Below are positions 1 to 6,671 of a stretch of DNA of 27,537 nucleotides, piece after piece. Source of the stretch: Parcubacteria group bacterium GW2011_GWA2_47_7 (GTDB lineage: Bacteria > Patescibacteriota > Minisyncoccia > Phycocordibacterales > UBA6899); assembly GCA_000999395.1 (NCBI GenBank), contig LCOM01000012.1, positions 1 through 27,537 of the forward strand, written 5' to 3'. The first letter of the stretch is position 1, and each line of letters begins with the position of its first letter. Position numbers and translations under genes: made by a program. The notes below the pieces were generated by a model. It searched no databases and was not told where the DNA came from. It saw only the letters and a program-made list of their open reading frames with translations.

Positions 1-356
1 CCGCGAAGCGCCCCTGTTGCTTTGAAGTCCTTTGCCCACCCATCGAGACTCCCCCACCCTGCAACAATTTTTTGCCCAAGTGGTGAGTTGGGATCGAGCG
101 CAGCTCCTCCTTTTTTCATATTCGCAAAGTAGAGTTCATGCAACTTCATACCGTTCCATTCCCAACCAAAACGACGCTTGATCTCATTGTATTCAGGTGT
201 ACCAAATGCTTCCTCCTTCGCCATCACAGAAAGCTTTTCTTCTAAAGCATTTGTGTTTTTTACATACCCCTCATAAAGCCCAAAATGGTTTTTGAGTAAC
301 GTCTCACTGAATCCTGGTGTCCCCAATAATGAAGAAAAATCTTTTGCCGTGTACAT
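1..356 (-). CDS. Fe/Mn-type superoxide dismutase, N-terminal part (cut by window edge)
   Basis: The minus-strand frame beginning with ATG at 356 is open to the window edge (about 118 residues seen). It reads MYTAKDFSSLLGTPGFSETL, then KNHFGLYEGYVKNTN, then RRFGWEWNGMKLHELYF, and near the edge GWGSLDGWAKDFKATG. This is the helical-hairpin start and the beginning of the alpha/beta domain of the Fe/Mn superoxide dismutase family, with candidate metal-ligand histidines in KNHFGLY and LHELYF. The family converts superoxide to peroxide and oxygen in the cytoplasm. The C-terminal ligands are outside the window, so metal choice and activity cannot be judged. A TACAAT-like -10 on the minus strand (390-395) could serve it. 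The gene is transcribed away from the cysteine desulfurase end, in the same direction. Confidence 0.8.
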   Translation of the reverse strand, partial: MYTAKDFSSLLGTPGFSETLLKNHFGLYEGYVKNTNALEEKLSVMAKEEAFGTPEYNEIKRRFGWEWNGMKLHELYFANMKKGGAALDPNSPLGQKIVAGWGSLDGWAKDFKATGALR

Positions 357-406
357 ATGAATAAATAAATAAATGAGTAAGGAGAGAACATTGTAGCACA
401 AATTGC

Positions 407-433
407 CACGTCTTTTGCATAAAAGACGAACGT
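407..433. terminator. Hairpin between the desulfurase and superoxide dismutase genes
   Basis: CGTCTTTT (409-416) and AAAAGACG (421-428) pair perfectly around GCAT, and outer CACG/CGTG can extend the stem. It follows the stop of the cysteine desulfurase on the minus strand. No strong U-tract follows on that strand, so it may be a weak terminator or simply a processing hairpin. Confidence 0.4.
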
Positions 434-449
434 GCCCATACTACGTTGG

Positions 450-1664
450 TCATGATGATGCGACGATGAGGTTCGCACGTACATCAACAATAGCCAAAAG
501 GAGGGCATTGATGTCTTTTTTTGTCGTTTCGCGACCAAGCGTGATACGCAGACCGCTTGACTCGCCGTCGTGTCCGGCCGAACACAGCGCTTCGAGTACG
601 TGGGAATGCTCCGCGTCAGACTCATTGCAGGCACTCTTGGTCGACACGGCAAACCCTTTCGCATCAAGCGCAAGACAAAAAAATTCGTGATCCACGCCGC
701 GAATAGAGATATTGATGTTGTTTGGTATGCGCGATGTAAGACTTCCGTTTATGGTGACCCCCTCCATCCCTCGGAGTTTTGTTATCGCATGGTCGCGAAG
801 CAGAGCAAGGCGTACCGACTCATCGACTCGTTGCTCCGCAACCCTTTGTAATGCCGTGGCAAAACCCGCGATGAGCGGGACATTCTCAGTTCCCGCACGC
901 AAGCCGCGCTCATGTCCCCCACCAACGGTTATGGGGTTTACTGGTATGCCTCGACGTACAAGAAGCAGTCCGACGCCTTTTGGTCCGTATATTTTTGCAG
1001 CATTTATAGTAAGCATGTCCACACCGAGGTGCGGAACTTTCAGCTCGAGATAATTCGTCGCCTGACTAGCATCGGTGTGAAGCAAGGGATACATATCATC
1101 GCCTTCTATGCGTACATCCCGAGCGACTCCACGCACGTCCTTTTTCCATCTCCGAATAGCGTGTGCAACTTCTCGAAGAGGCTGCACCACTCCAATCTCA
1201 TTGTTCACGTATCCAACCGAAATGATAACCGTATCCATTGTGATGGCATCAACAAGCTCATTGATATCAAGCAGGCCTTCCTTGTCGACAGATATGATGG
1301 TCAATACCGACCCCTCCTTCTGCAAAACCCTCGCGCTCGCCAACACAGCGTCATGTTCGATTACACAGACGATAATGTGTGGAATTTTCTCCGGATGTGT
1401 CGCCTTCCATGCGCCTACCGTACCGCGTAGTGCGAGATTACAAGACTCGGTCGCGCTTCCGGTGAAAATAATCTCATCCGGATGTGCACCAAGCTCATCA
1501 GCGATAACCTTCCGCGCTTCCGATAGGGCATTTTGTGCCACAACACCTTCCTTGTGTATTGATGAAGGATTGCCAAATGTGTCAGACCAAAACAGGCTCA
1601 TGGTGGTAAGCACTTCTTTTGCTATCGGTGTCGCCGCTGCATGATCAAAGTAAATTCGCTTCAT
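450..1664 (-). CDS. Cysteine desulfurase (NifS/IscS family, class V aminotransferase fold)
   Basis: 404 residues, the normal length for the family. It removes sulfur from L-cysteine through a PLP-dependent persulfide on an active cysteine, supplying Fe-S clusters and thio-modified tRNA. Visible features are the YFDHAAATP start (residues 5-13), His104 in IEHDAV, Asp198 in HTDASQ, the PLP lysine Lys224 in NAAKIYGPKG, and the active cysteine Cys346 in STKSACNESD. The active-site loop is not the SSGSAC form typical of IscS but keeps the essential Cys. No scaffold protein (IscU/SufU) lies beside it, so the acceptor is unknown. ATG at 1664 is the only sensible start because MKRIYFDHAA is the conserved N-terminus. 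Transcription is divergent from the small membrane protein at 1757. Confidence 0.93.
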   Translation of the reverse strand: MKRIYFDHAAATPIAKEVLTTMSLFWSDTFGNPSSIHKEGVVAQNALSEARKVIADELGAHPDEIIFTGSATESCNLALRGTVGAWKATHPEKIPHIIVCVIEHDAVLASARVLQKEGSVLTIISVDKEGLLDINELVDAITMDTVIISVGYVNNEIGVVQPLREVAHAIRRWKKDVRGVARDVRIEGDDMYPLLHTDASQATNYLELKVPHLGVDMLTINAAKIYGPKGVGLLLVRRGIPVNPITVGGGHERGLRAGTENVPLIAGFATALQRVAEQRVDESVRLALLRDHAITKLRGMEGVTINGSLTSRIPNNINISIRGVDHEFFCLALDAKGFAVSTKSACNESDAEHSHVLEALCSAGHDGESSGLRITLGRETTKKDINALLLAIVDVRANLIVASS

Positions 1665-1694
1665 TACGTCTCAGTCTATGATGTCACAATCAAT

Positions 1695-1740
1695 TTGACA
1701 ACATCCTTGAACTCTTTTAGATTGACGACAGATTTATACT
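1695..1740 (+). promoter_or_regulatory. Probable promoter in the divergent intergenic region
   Basis: TTGACA (1695-1700), 17-base spacer, TAGATT (1718-1723) on the plus strand. A second -10-like TATACT lies at 1735-1740. The complement carries TTGTCA with a TAGACT 17 bases further in the other direction, which could drive the cysteine desulfurase. The boxes match sigma-70 type consensus; activity is inferred. Confidence 0.4.
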
Positions 1741-1756
1741 TTCTTGGGGAAACTCT

Positions 1757-2035
1757 ATGCAAACGAACTCAGGTCCCTCATTTGAGGGGATCATTGCTAT
1801 ATTGGTGATACTCGGCCTTGTTGGGTGGGTTGCAGGAAACTACCTTACTTGGTTGGCCCTCTTGGTTCTCACGGCCGTCTGCATCGCCATCTCGATGCTA
1901 TTGGAAAGAAACGAGGGGCGAGTGATACCATTTATCAGCACGATATTTATCTTTATCGTTGCGTGGACCACCCAGTACCACGTAACAAATCAGCACTGGG
2001 TTGGTGGCTTCCTCAAAGAATACATTCTTCGATGA
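1757..2035 (+). CDS. Small integral membrane protein, three predicted helices
   Basis: 92 residues. I do not recognise the family. Three hydrophobic stretches are visible, at about residues 10-27, 28-48 and 56-76, separated by a short polar LLERNEGR segment; the C-terminal tail HWVGGFLKEYILR is soluble. No signal peptide cleavage site. The ATG at 1757 follows a GGGGA stretch a few bases upstream, and a good rho-independent terminator begins right after the stop, which supports a real single-gene unit. It stands between the cysteine desulfurase (divergent) and the DUF4446 gene (same direction), which gives no functional clue. Confidence 0.7.
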   Translation: MQTNSGPSFEGIIAILVILGLVGWVAGNYLTWLALLVLTAVCIAISMLLERNEGRVIPFISTIFIFIVAWTTQYHVTNQHWVGGFLKEYILR

Positions 2036-2042
2036 AACACAG

Positions 2043-2067
2043 GGACGGCATTGCCGTCCTTTTTTTG
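2043..2067 (+). terminator. Rho-independent terminator after the 92-residue membrane protein gene
   Basis: GGACGG (2043-2048) pairs with CCGTCC (2054-2059) around CATTG, followed at once by a run of eight T. It starts only a few bases after the stop codon at 2035. Confidence 0.85.
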
Positions 2068-2111
2068 TATCATTTTTTTGCATTTTCGCAAAGCTAGGCT
2101 ATCATATACAA

Positions 2112-2555
2112 ATGACACCAACTTTCATTACGAGCATTCTTCTCGGCATAGCTATTATCGTGCTCGTAGTATGGCTTATCCTCCTCGAACTACGTATCAA
2201 AAAACTGCTTGCCGGCAAAGACGCGCGCTCACTTGAAGACACTATTTCGAAAAACCAGAGCCAATTGGGAGAGCTTTTTGCTTTTAAAACGGCGGTAGAG
2301 ACAGAAATGAGCGCCATGGATGCACGCCTCAAAAAAAAGATACACGGAATACGCATGCTCCGCTTTAATCCATTTGCAGGTACAGGTTCCGGAGGAAATC
2401 AAAGCTTCGCTACCGCATTCCTCGACGAAGAAGGCAACGGCGCAGTACTCTCTTCGCTCTATTCTCGCGAAAAAGTTAGTATTTTTGCAAAACCGGTCAT
2501 CAATCGAACCTCTGAATTCGAACTCTCCGAAGAAGAGAAGGAAGTGCTCAAATAA
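2112..2555 (+). CDS. DUF4446 family protein, single N-terminal membrane helix
   Basis: 147 residues from ATG 2112. An upstream in-frame ATG at 2001 would run through the terminator and an unrelated sequence, so the short start is preferred. Layout: a hydrophobic anchor at about residues 4-25 (TSILLGIAIIVLVVWLILL), a charged, probably coiled segment at 27-75, then the domain IRMLRFNPFAGTGSGGNQSF with ATAFLDEEGNGAVLSSLYSR and the closing LSEEEKEVL. That order (RFNPF..TG..QSF, LD..GNG.VLSSLY, SEEE) is the DUF4446 signature. Function is unknown; in Gram-positive bacteria the family often sits near chromosome segregation genes, but no such neighbour is visible here. It lies 75 bases before infB, in the same direction. 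Confidence 0.85.
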   Translation: MTPTFITSILLGIAIIVLVVWLILLELRIKKLLAGKDARSLEDTISKNQSQLGELFAFKTAVETEMSAMDARLKKKIHGIRMLRFNPFAGTGSGGNQSFATAFLDEEGNGAVLSSLYSREKVSIFAKPVINRTSEFELSEEEKEVLK

Positions 2556-2586
2556 CTTAATAAGTGGTCGTTAAGCCACGGCAATC

Positions 2587-2615
2587 TCGACAGCACGCGT
2601 ATTACGTGGTAGTAT
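2587..2615 (+). promoter_or_regulatory. Promoter of infB
   Basis: TCGACA (2587-2592), exactly 17 bases, then TAGTAT (2610-2615). The expected start site is near 2622, only about nine bases before the ATG at 2631, and the bases before the ATG (TATTCCTCTT) contain no Shine-Dalgarno match, so the mRNA would be nearly leaderless. Confidence 0.6.
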
Positions 2616-2630
2616 CGCACTATTCCTCTT

Positions 2631-4031
2631 ATGGTAGCGATAAACACAAAAAAGGCAGATTCAGCAAGTAATGAGCGCCCACCCATCGTGGTAATTATGG
2701 GCCACGTCGATCATGGAAAATCGACGCTACTCGACTTTATCCGAAAAACAAATATCGTCGAATCTGAAGCAGGAGGCATCACCCAACATATATCCGCATA
2801 CGAGGTGATACATAAGGATGCAAAAAAGGGTGGTGAAAAAAAGATCACTTTCCTTGATACGCCAGGGCATGCGGCATTCCAAAGCATGCGCTCTCGTGGA
2901 GCAAGAGTAGCCGACATTGCCGTCTTGGTCGTTTCTGCAGAGGATGGCGTCAAGGCGCAAACCATCGAAGCTCACAAGGCAATTATGGACGCGAAGGTCC
3001 CCTACATCGTTGCCATCAACAAAATAGACAAACCGAACGCGAATGTTGAGCGAACAAAACAAACGCTCGCAGAATCTGAAATTTATATTGAGGGATACGG
3101 TGGTGATGTACCATTTGTCCCCATATCAGCCAAATCAGGAGAAGGAGTTTCCGAGCTACTCGACATGATACTCCTCCTTGCCGAGATCAATGAGCTTGTG
3201 GGAGACGCGAGCGTACCCGCAGAAGGTGTTATCATCGAATCCAAAATGGACCCTAAGCGAGGTATTGTCGCAACACTGGTTATTACAAACGGAACTCTAA
3301 AAAAGGGAATGTTTGTTGCCACTGAAGGTGCAATGACTCCGGTACGAAGTATTGAGAATTTTCTGGGAAAGCAAATCGATGAAGCAACATTCTCGACCCC
3401 CATTCGACTGACTGGCTGGAGTACACTTCCAGGCGTCGGTGCGTCTTTCATGTCATGCAGTGACAAAAAAACAGCAGAGACGGCCGTTGCCACAGGAGAA
3501 TGTCGACCCAAAGCACCGTTCGTCCGCGATGAATTACCTGCAGATGGAGTACTTTTTCCCATCATTCTTCGTGCTGATGTTGCTGGTTCGCTAGAGGCAC
3601 TTCTGGACGAGATAGCCAAGCTTTCACACGAGCGCGTGATACTTAAGGTTATTCAGAGCGGTGTCGGTGCGGTCAATGAAAGCGACATAAAACTTGCTTT
3701 TGGCTCGAATGATCCGGTCCGAAGGGCACCACATGTGGAATCAGAAGAAATCCTAGGAGAATTTCGTATTATTCGCTATTTCAGCCAGCAGAAAAATCTT
3801 CAAGTCGTAGGAGGCAAGGTTACTGCAGGAAAAATGGTGCATGGAGCACGATTCAAGATCATGCGTCGTGATGTAGAAATCGGTGAGGGCAAGATCGTCG
3901 AATTACAATCCCAGAAAATTAAGGTGAGCGAAGTGCTCGAGGGAAATGAATGCGGACTGCAAATAGAATCGAAGTTTACGCTCGCGGAGCGGGATGTACT
4001 GATTCCCTATATCGTCGTCAAAAAACAATAG
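2631..4031 (+). CDS. infB: Translation initiation factor IF-2, compact form
   Basis: 466 residues. IF-2 is the GTPase that brings initiator tRNA to the 30S subunit and promotes subunit joining. G1 GHVDHGKST is at residues 24-32, switch I GGITQHISAYE near 48-58, G3 DTPGH at 76-80, G4 NKID at 130-133, and G5 SAKSGEG from 166. Domain II, domain III (PIILRADVAGSLEALLDEI) and the C-terminal beta-barrel that binds formyl-Met-tRNA follow. Only about 18 residues precede the G domain, so the IF2-N regions found in E. coli (890 residues in total) are missing. The gene is separated from rbfA by two bases (stop 4029-4031, ATG 4034), a widespread infB-rbfA order. It has its own promoter and almost no leader. 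Confidence 0.96.
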   Translation: MVAINTKKADSASNERPPIVVIMGHVDHGKSTLLDFIRKTNIVESEAGGITQHISAYEVIHKDAKKGGEKKITFLDTPGHAAFQSMRSRGARVADIAVLVVSAEDGVKAQTIEAHKAIMDAKVPYIVAINKIDKPNANVERTKQTLAESEIYIEGYGGDVPFVPISAKSGEGVSELLDMILLLAEINELVGDASVPAEGVIIESKMDPKRGIVATLVITNGTLKKGMFVATEGAMTPVRSIENFLGKQIDEATFSTPIRLTGWSTLPGVGASFMSCSDKKTAETAVATGECRPKAPFVRDELPADGVLFPIILRADVAGSLEALLDEIAKLSHERVILKVIQSGVGAVNESDIKLAFGSNDPVRRAPHVESEEILGEFRIIRYFSQQKNLQVVGGKVTAGKMVHGARFKIMRRDVEIGEGKIVELQSQKIKVSEVLEGNECGLQIESKFTLAERDVLIPYIVVKKQ

Positions 4032-4033
4032 CT

Positions 4034-4369
4034 ATGAGCAAGCTGAAACACCAGAGGGAGGAGTTCATGCTCAAGGACCTTGCCGCAGATTTTCTCTCAC
4101 GAGCCTCTAATCGAACATCACTTATAACCGTCACGCGGGTAATTCTTTCTGATGACCAGAAGCGCGTTGACGTCCTCCTCTCCGTACTCCCCAAGGAAGC
4201 GGAGAAAGCGGCACTTATTTTTGCTAATCGCATGACAACAGAATTCAAGGAATACATCAAAAAGCATAGTCGCATACGCATTCTCCCCCGCATCCACTTC
4301 TCCCCCGATTTCGGAGAGCAAAATCGCCAGCGCATCGGCGAACTCCTCGAAACCCTCGGTGAAGAATAG
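4034..4369 (+). CDS. rbfA: Ribosome-binding factor A
   Basis: 111 residues, the usual RbfA size. RbfA is a KH-like cold-shock factor that helps mature the 16S rRNA 5' end in the 30S subunit. Recognisable pieces are HQREEFMLKDLAADFLSR at the start, LITVTRVILSDDQKRVDVLL in the middle strand pair, and RIRILPRIHFSPDFGEQNR towards the end, matching the family pattern of a final P.I.F..D. The start at 4034 is chosen because it follows the infB stop directly; an earlier in-frame start at 3950 would overlap infB. Translation is probably coupled to infB. Confidence 0.88.
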   Translation: MSKLKHQREEFMLKDLAADFLSRASNRTSLITVTRVILSDDQKRVDVLLSVLPKEAEKAALIFANRMTTEFKEYIKKHSRIRILPRIHFSPDFGEQNRQRIGELLETLGEE

Positions 4370-4398
4370 TTCCGCTGGAAATCGGTGGTTAATATTGC

Positions 4399-4404
4399 TA
4401 TAGT
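4399..4404 (+). promoter_or_regulatory. Extended -10 element in front of tRNA-Cys
   Basis: TGCTATAGT places TATAGT at 4399-4404, about ten bases before the tRNA 5' end. The -35 (TGGAAA, 4376-4381) is weak, so an extended -10 promoter is likely. Confidence 0.4.
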
Positions 4405-4413
4405 GTCTTGCAA

Positions 4414-4485
4414 GGCGTAGTGGCGAAGTGGTAACGCATAGATCTGCAAAATCTACATGCACCGGTCCGATTCCGGTCTACGCCT
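4414..4485 (+). tRNA. tRNA-Cys (anticodon GCA)
   Basis: Acceptor stem GGCGTAG (4414-4420) pairs with CTACGCC (4478-4484), discriminator T at 4485. Anticodon stem-loop TAGAT-CTGCAAA-ATCTA gives GCA. The T-arm is CCGGT-CCGATTC-CGG in shortened form. No CCA is encoded. Confidence 0.93.
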
Positions 4486-4560
4486 CCCTAAAACATTTTG
4501 TTGCAAAATGCTCGGGCGATTATTTTTGCAACAAAAATGATTTAGCCAAATTTAATGCCG

Positions 4561-4642
4561 GCTCGGGTGGTGAAATCGGTATACACGAGAGACTTAAAAT
4601 CTCTTGCCGAAAGGCGTGCGGGTTCAAGTCCCGCCCCGAGCA
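4561..4642 (+). tRNA. tRNA-Leu (anticodon UAA)
   Basis: Acceptor GCTCGGG (4561-4567) pairs with CCCGAGC (4635-4641), discriminator A. Anticodon arm AGAGA-CTTAAAA-TCTCT gives UAA. A long variable arm (TGCC-GAAA-GGCG) marks class II. T-arm GCGGG-TTCAAGT-CCCGC. CCA is not encoded. Its last 21 bases reappear at 4837-4857. Confidence 0.95.
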
Positions 4643-4669
4643 CAACAAATCGCTGTAAGGCGATTTTTG

Positions 4670-4857
4670 GCTCGGGGTCAACTGATCACCACAGGAGTAC
4701 TTCATTTTTCAAGAGCGGAATACTGCTTAGAAAAATTGGTCGCTGCTTCAGTTGATTAGGGACTTAAAAAGCTTTGCAATATTTATGAAGAATTTCTATT
4801 CTGAGTAAATCGCAAAGGTGTACTGAATCGGTAAGATTCAAGTCCCACCCCGAGCAC
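4670..4857 (+). repeat. Structured repeat copy A, ending in a duplicate of the tRNA-Leu(UAA) 3' tail
   Basis: This 188-base segment is closed by GCTCGGGG (4670-4677) and CCCCGAGC (4848-4855), the same sequence as the tRNA-Leu acceptor. Inside, CAACTGA (4679-4685) pairs with TCAGTTG (4748-4754), GGGACTT (4759-4765) with AAGTCCC (4840-4846), and CTTTGC (4772-4777) with GCAAAG (4812-4817) capped by AGAAT-TTCT-ATTCT (4789-4802). ACTG...CGGT forms a small hairpin near 4822. Bases 4837-4857 copy the tRNA tail at 4623-4643 with one change. The central hairpin recurs at 18330 and 21292. It may be an RNA co-transcribed with the tRNA, comparable to the rtT RNA repeats of the E. coli tyrT locus, or a small non-autonomous mobile repeat. 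Confidence 0.6.
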
Positions 4858-4868
4858 ATAGCATAATG

Positions 4869-4896
4869 TTGATTTTCACACATAATTTGCTATGAT
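4869..4896 (+). promoter_or_regulatory. Promoter of tRNA-Lys
   Basis: TTGATT (4869-4874), 16-base spacer, TATGAT (4891-4896), about 18 bases before the tRNA. Confidence 0.55.
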
Positions 4897-4914
4897 AACA
4901 AAGTTCAATAAAAT

Positions 4915-4990
4915 GCCTTCGTAGCTCAGTTGGTAGAGCAGCTCGCTCTTAACGAGACGGTCGCAGGTTCGAATCCTGCCGGGGGCACCA
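4915..4990 (+). tRNA. tRNA-Lys (anticodon CUU), CCA encoded
   Basis: Acceptor GCCTTCG (4915-4921) pairs with CGGGGGC (4980-4986) with two G-U pairs, discriminator A4987, and encoded CCA at 4988-4990. The anticodon loop CTCTTAA gives CUU (Lys, AAG codon). T-arm GCAGG-TTCGAAT-CCTGC. It is the only one of the four tRNA genes here with an encoded CCA and it directly abuts a serine recombinase gene, so its 3' end was probably rebuilt by integration of the neighbouring element. Confidence 0.95.
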
Positions 4991-6506
4991 CAGTAGATAA
5001 GTCAGCATTAAATTGCTGACTTATCTCGTATATACACCCCAGTTTAGCGGTTCCAAATCCTTTTTCTTTGTGATAGGAAATTCCTTCGGGAAATACGAGC
5101 TTTTGGAACCGAGCTTTTGTTTCCGGCAATAACTCTTTCCAGAGGCGTGGGAGGTTTCGAATTTGTGCACTCGCGTAATCTACCGCACTCTCTATGTCGA
5201 ATTGCTCGATCCTTGCCTCACTGTAGGAAATTTTTATGGCTGTAATTTTGCTATCAATTTCGTCTCTTCGCTCCTTAAACTCAGCAATCGTATAGTTTCC
5301 CTCTTCGCGCATCTCAAATATGTTTTTACGCTGCTTTTCTAGGGTTGCTAGTTGTGTTTTAAATTGTTCAGCCTTGAATTCAAACTGTGCACCCTGCTCA
5401 CTCCAATAATCAATCACGCTAGCCTTAAAGACCCTAAGAAACTTTTCCGTAGGAGTAATCTTTTTCAAATATTCCAAGAAATCCTTTTCGAGCTTTTCTG
5501 TTGAAATAATTTTTGCCTTCATTGAGCACCCAACGCGGTAGCAATGGTAGTAGTGATAAATACCGCCATTGCCTTTTGGGGAACTTCCCGTGAGTGGTTT
5601 ATTGCACTCTGAGCACAAAACCGTTCTCTTGAGCGGGAAGAGTGGATTCAGGCGATTATATTTATATAAAGTATGTTTACCCGAACGAATCATTTGAATT
5701 CTGTGCATTTCCTCCAAGGTAATCATTGGGGTATGTAGTCCTTGTATGAACTTGTCTTCCCCGGATGGATGGGGCCAAGGGTTCGTGAGGAGTCCAGCGT
5801 AAAAAGGAAGTTGTTTCCCCAGAATTAAATCAATTGTCTGTAAGCTAATTTTTTTAGTGCCAAGAAGCACATTGAGGCCATCATCTTCGAGCATTTTGGC
5901 GATATCAGCTTGGCTGCATAATCCCTTTGAATACTCTCTTAACGCCTTTTGGAGAATGGGAAAAACGCGTTCGTCAGGTAGATCGGGAGCCGTTTTTTTA
6001 AACCCTCGCTTCTTAAAAGAGTGTGACTTGTAGCCCATTGGACAATTCCATGGCCATAATCCTTGTTTCAACTTAGCTGCCATCCCATTCATTGAACGCT
6101 GTCTTCTGATTGCGTTATCAAATTCAGAGAAACCCGCAAGAATCGTTTCAAATAGTCTTTGTGAGGGATCGTTTCCGATGGGCTCAGTGACGGAATGCAG
6201 GGTAACATTAAATCTGCTCAGCATTGCTTTGACTTCAAAATGTGCCTCCGCATTTCGGGAAAATCTATCTAACTTCCACACAACAAAGGCTTCAATCTTT
6301 CCCGTGTTTTTGCGGCAATAATCAATTGCGCTGAGAAATTCCTTTCGATCAATAGTCTTTGCAGATTCACCCTCCTCACAAAAAATCATCTCAACTTCGA
6401 TTCCTTTATCTTTGCAATACTGAATACAGGCATCTTTCTGTGTTTCAAGAGAAGTTCCTTTCACCTGCTCATCACTACTGACTCGTGTATAAATAATTCC
6501 TTTCAT
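4926..6506 (-). CDS. Large serine recombinase (integrase)
   Basis: 526 residues. The resolvase catalytic domain spans residues 1-145 with nucleophile Ser10 in YTRVSSDEQ and arginines in WKLDRFSRN (Arg81, Arg84). The recombinase DNA-binding domain follows at about 155-270, a zinc ribbon has CSEC at 298-301 and further cysteines at 322 and 327, and a coiled coil runs over about 375-440, as in integrases that join attP and attB. The last part (PPAGFEPATVSL and on to the stop) is an antisense reading of tRNA-Lys, so the stop now used lies inside the tRNA gene; the original protein probably ended earlier. It lies at the element edge. The start at 6506 gives the family N-terminus, but no Shine-Dalgarno is visible; instead a stem of a large inverted repeat ends nine bases upstream. 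Confidence 0.93.
   Translation of the reverse strand: MKGIIYTRVSSDEQVKGTSLETQKDACIQYCKDKGIEVEMIFCEEGESAKTIDRKEFLSAIDYCRKNTGKIEAFVVWKLDRFSRNAEAHFEVKAMLSRFNVTLHSVTEPIGNDPSQRLFETILAGFSEFDNAIRRQRSMNGMAAKLKQGLWPWNCPMGYKSHSFKKRGFKKTAPDLPDERVFPILQKALREYSKGLCSQADIAKMLEDDGLNVLLGTKKISLQTIDLILGKQLPFYAGLLTNPWPHPSGEDKFIQGLHTPMITLEEMHRIQMIRSGKHTLYKYNRLNPLFPLKRTVLCSECNKPLTGSSPKGNGGIYHYYHCYRVGCSMKAKIISTEKLEKDFLEYLKKITPTEKFLRVFKASVIDYWSEQGAQFEFKAEQFKTQLATLEKQRKNIFEMREEGNYTIAEFKERRDEIDSKITAIKISYSEARIEQFDIESAVDYASAQIRNLPRLWKELLPETKARFQKLVFPEGISYHKEKGFGTAKLGCIYEISQQFNADLSTVVPPAGFEPATVSLRASCSTN
4995..5026. repeat. 13-bp perfect inverted repeat just past tRNA-Lys
   Basis: AGATAAGTCAGCA (4995-5007) and TGCTGACTTATCT (5014-5026) are exact complements around a six-base loop, starting five bases after the tRNA CCA. 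It lies inside the 3' end of the recombinase frame. It could terminate the tRNA transcript, although no T-run follows, or be part of the attachment site bound by the recombinase. Confidence 0.55.
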
Positions 6507-6514
6507 AAACTAAA

Positions 6515-6636
6515 ATGGACGGTCCTGATTGACCCAATACGCTTGCTCGCAAGGAGTAGCCTCATTAGCAGGACCGCCCATTACAGTCAACGAGGTATAA
6601 AAATACCTTGCGAAAGAATGAACGTATTGGGTCAAT
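6515..6636 (-). other. Interleaved long inverted repeats upstream of the recombinase (candidate structured 5' leader)
   Basis: Two long complementary pairs alternate. Arm A is ATGGACGGTCCTG (6515-6527) and its partner is CAGGACCGCCCAT (6569-6581). Arm B is ATTGACCCAATACG (6528-6541) and its exact 14-base partner is CGTATTGGGTCAAT (6623-6636). The order is A, B, A', B', so the pairs cross. The single mismatch in A is A-C on the plus strand but becomes a U-G wobble on the minus strand, favouring an RNA made in the direction of the recombinase gene. Smaller hairpins, CTTG-CTCG-CAAG (from 6542) and AGGTAT-AAAA-ATACCT (from 6593), sit in the connecting segments. It could be a regulatory pseudoknot or switch in the recombinase leader, or a DNA site for the recombinase. 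Confidence 0.55.
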
Positions 6637-6671
6637 GTTTTAAGTATAGCGGTCATGATGTTTTTTGCAAA

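Noticed and set aside
4520..4705. Short frames with GRDLNPHAF and similar tRNA-complement peptides
   Set aside because: They are antisense readings of the tRNA genes.
4670..4857. tmRNA (ssrA)
   Set aside because: The ends pair like a tRNA, but the segment is only 188 bases, lacks the tmRNA start consensus, has no convincing tag reading frame, and its T-stem does not pair.
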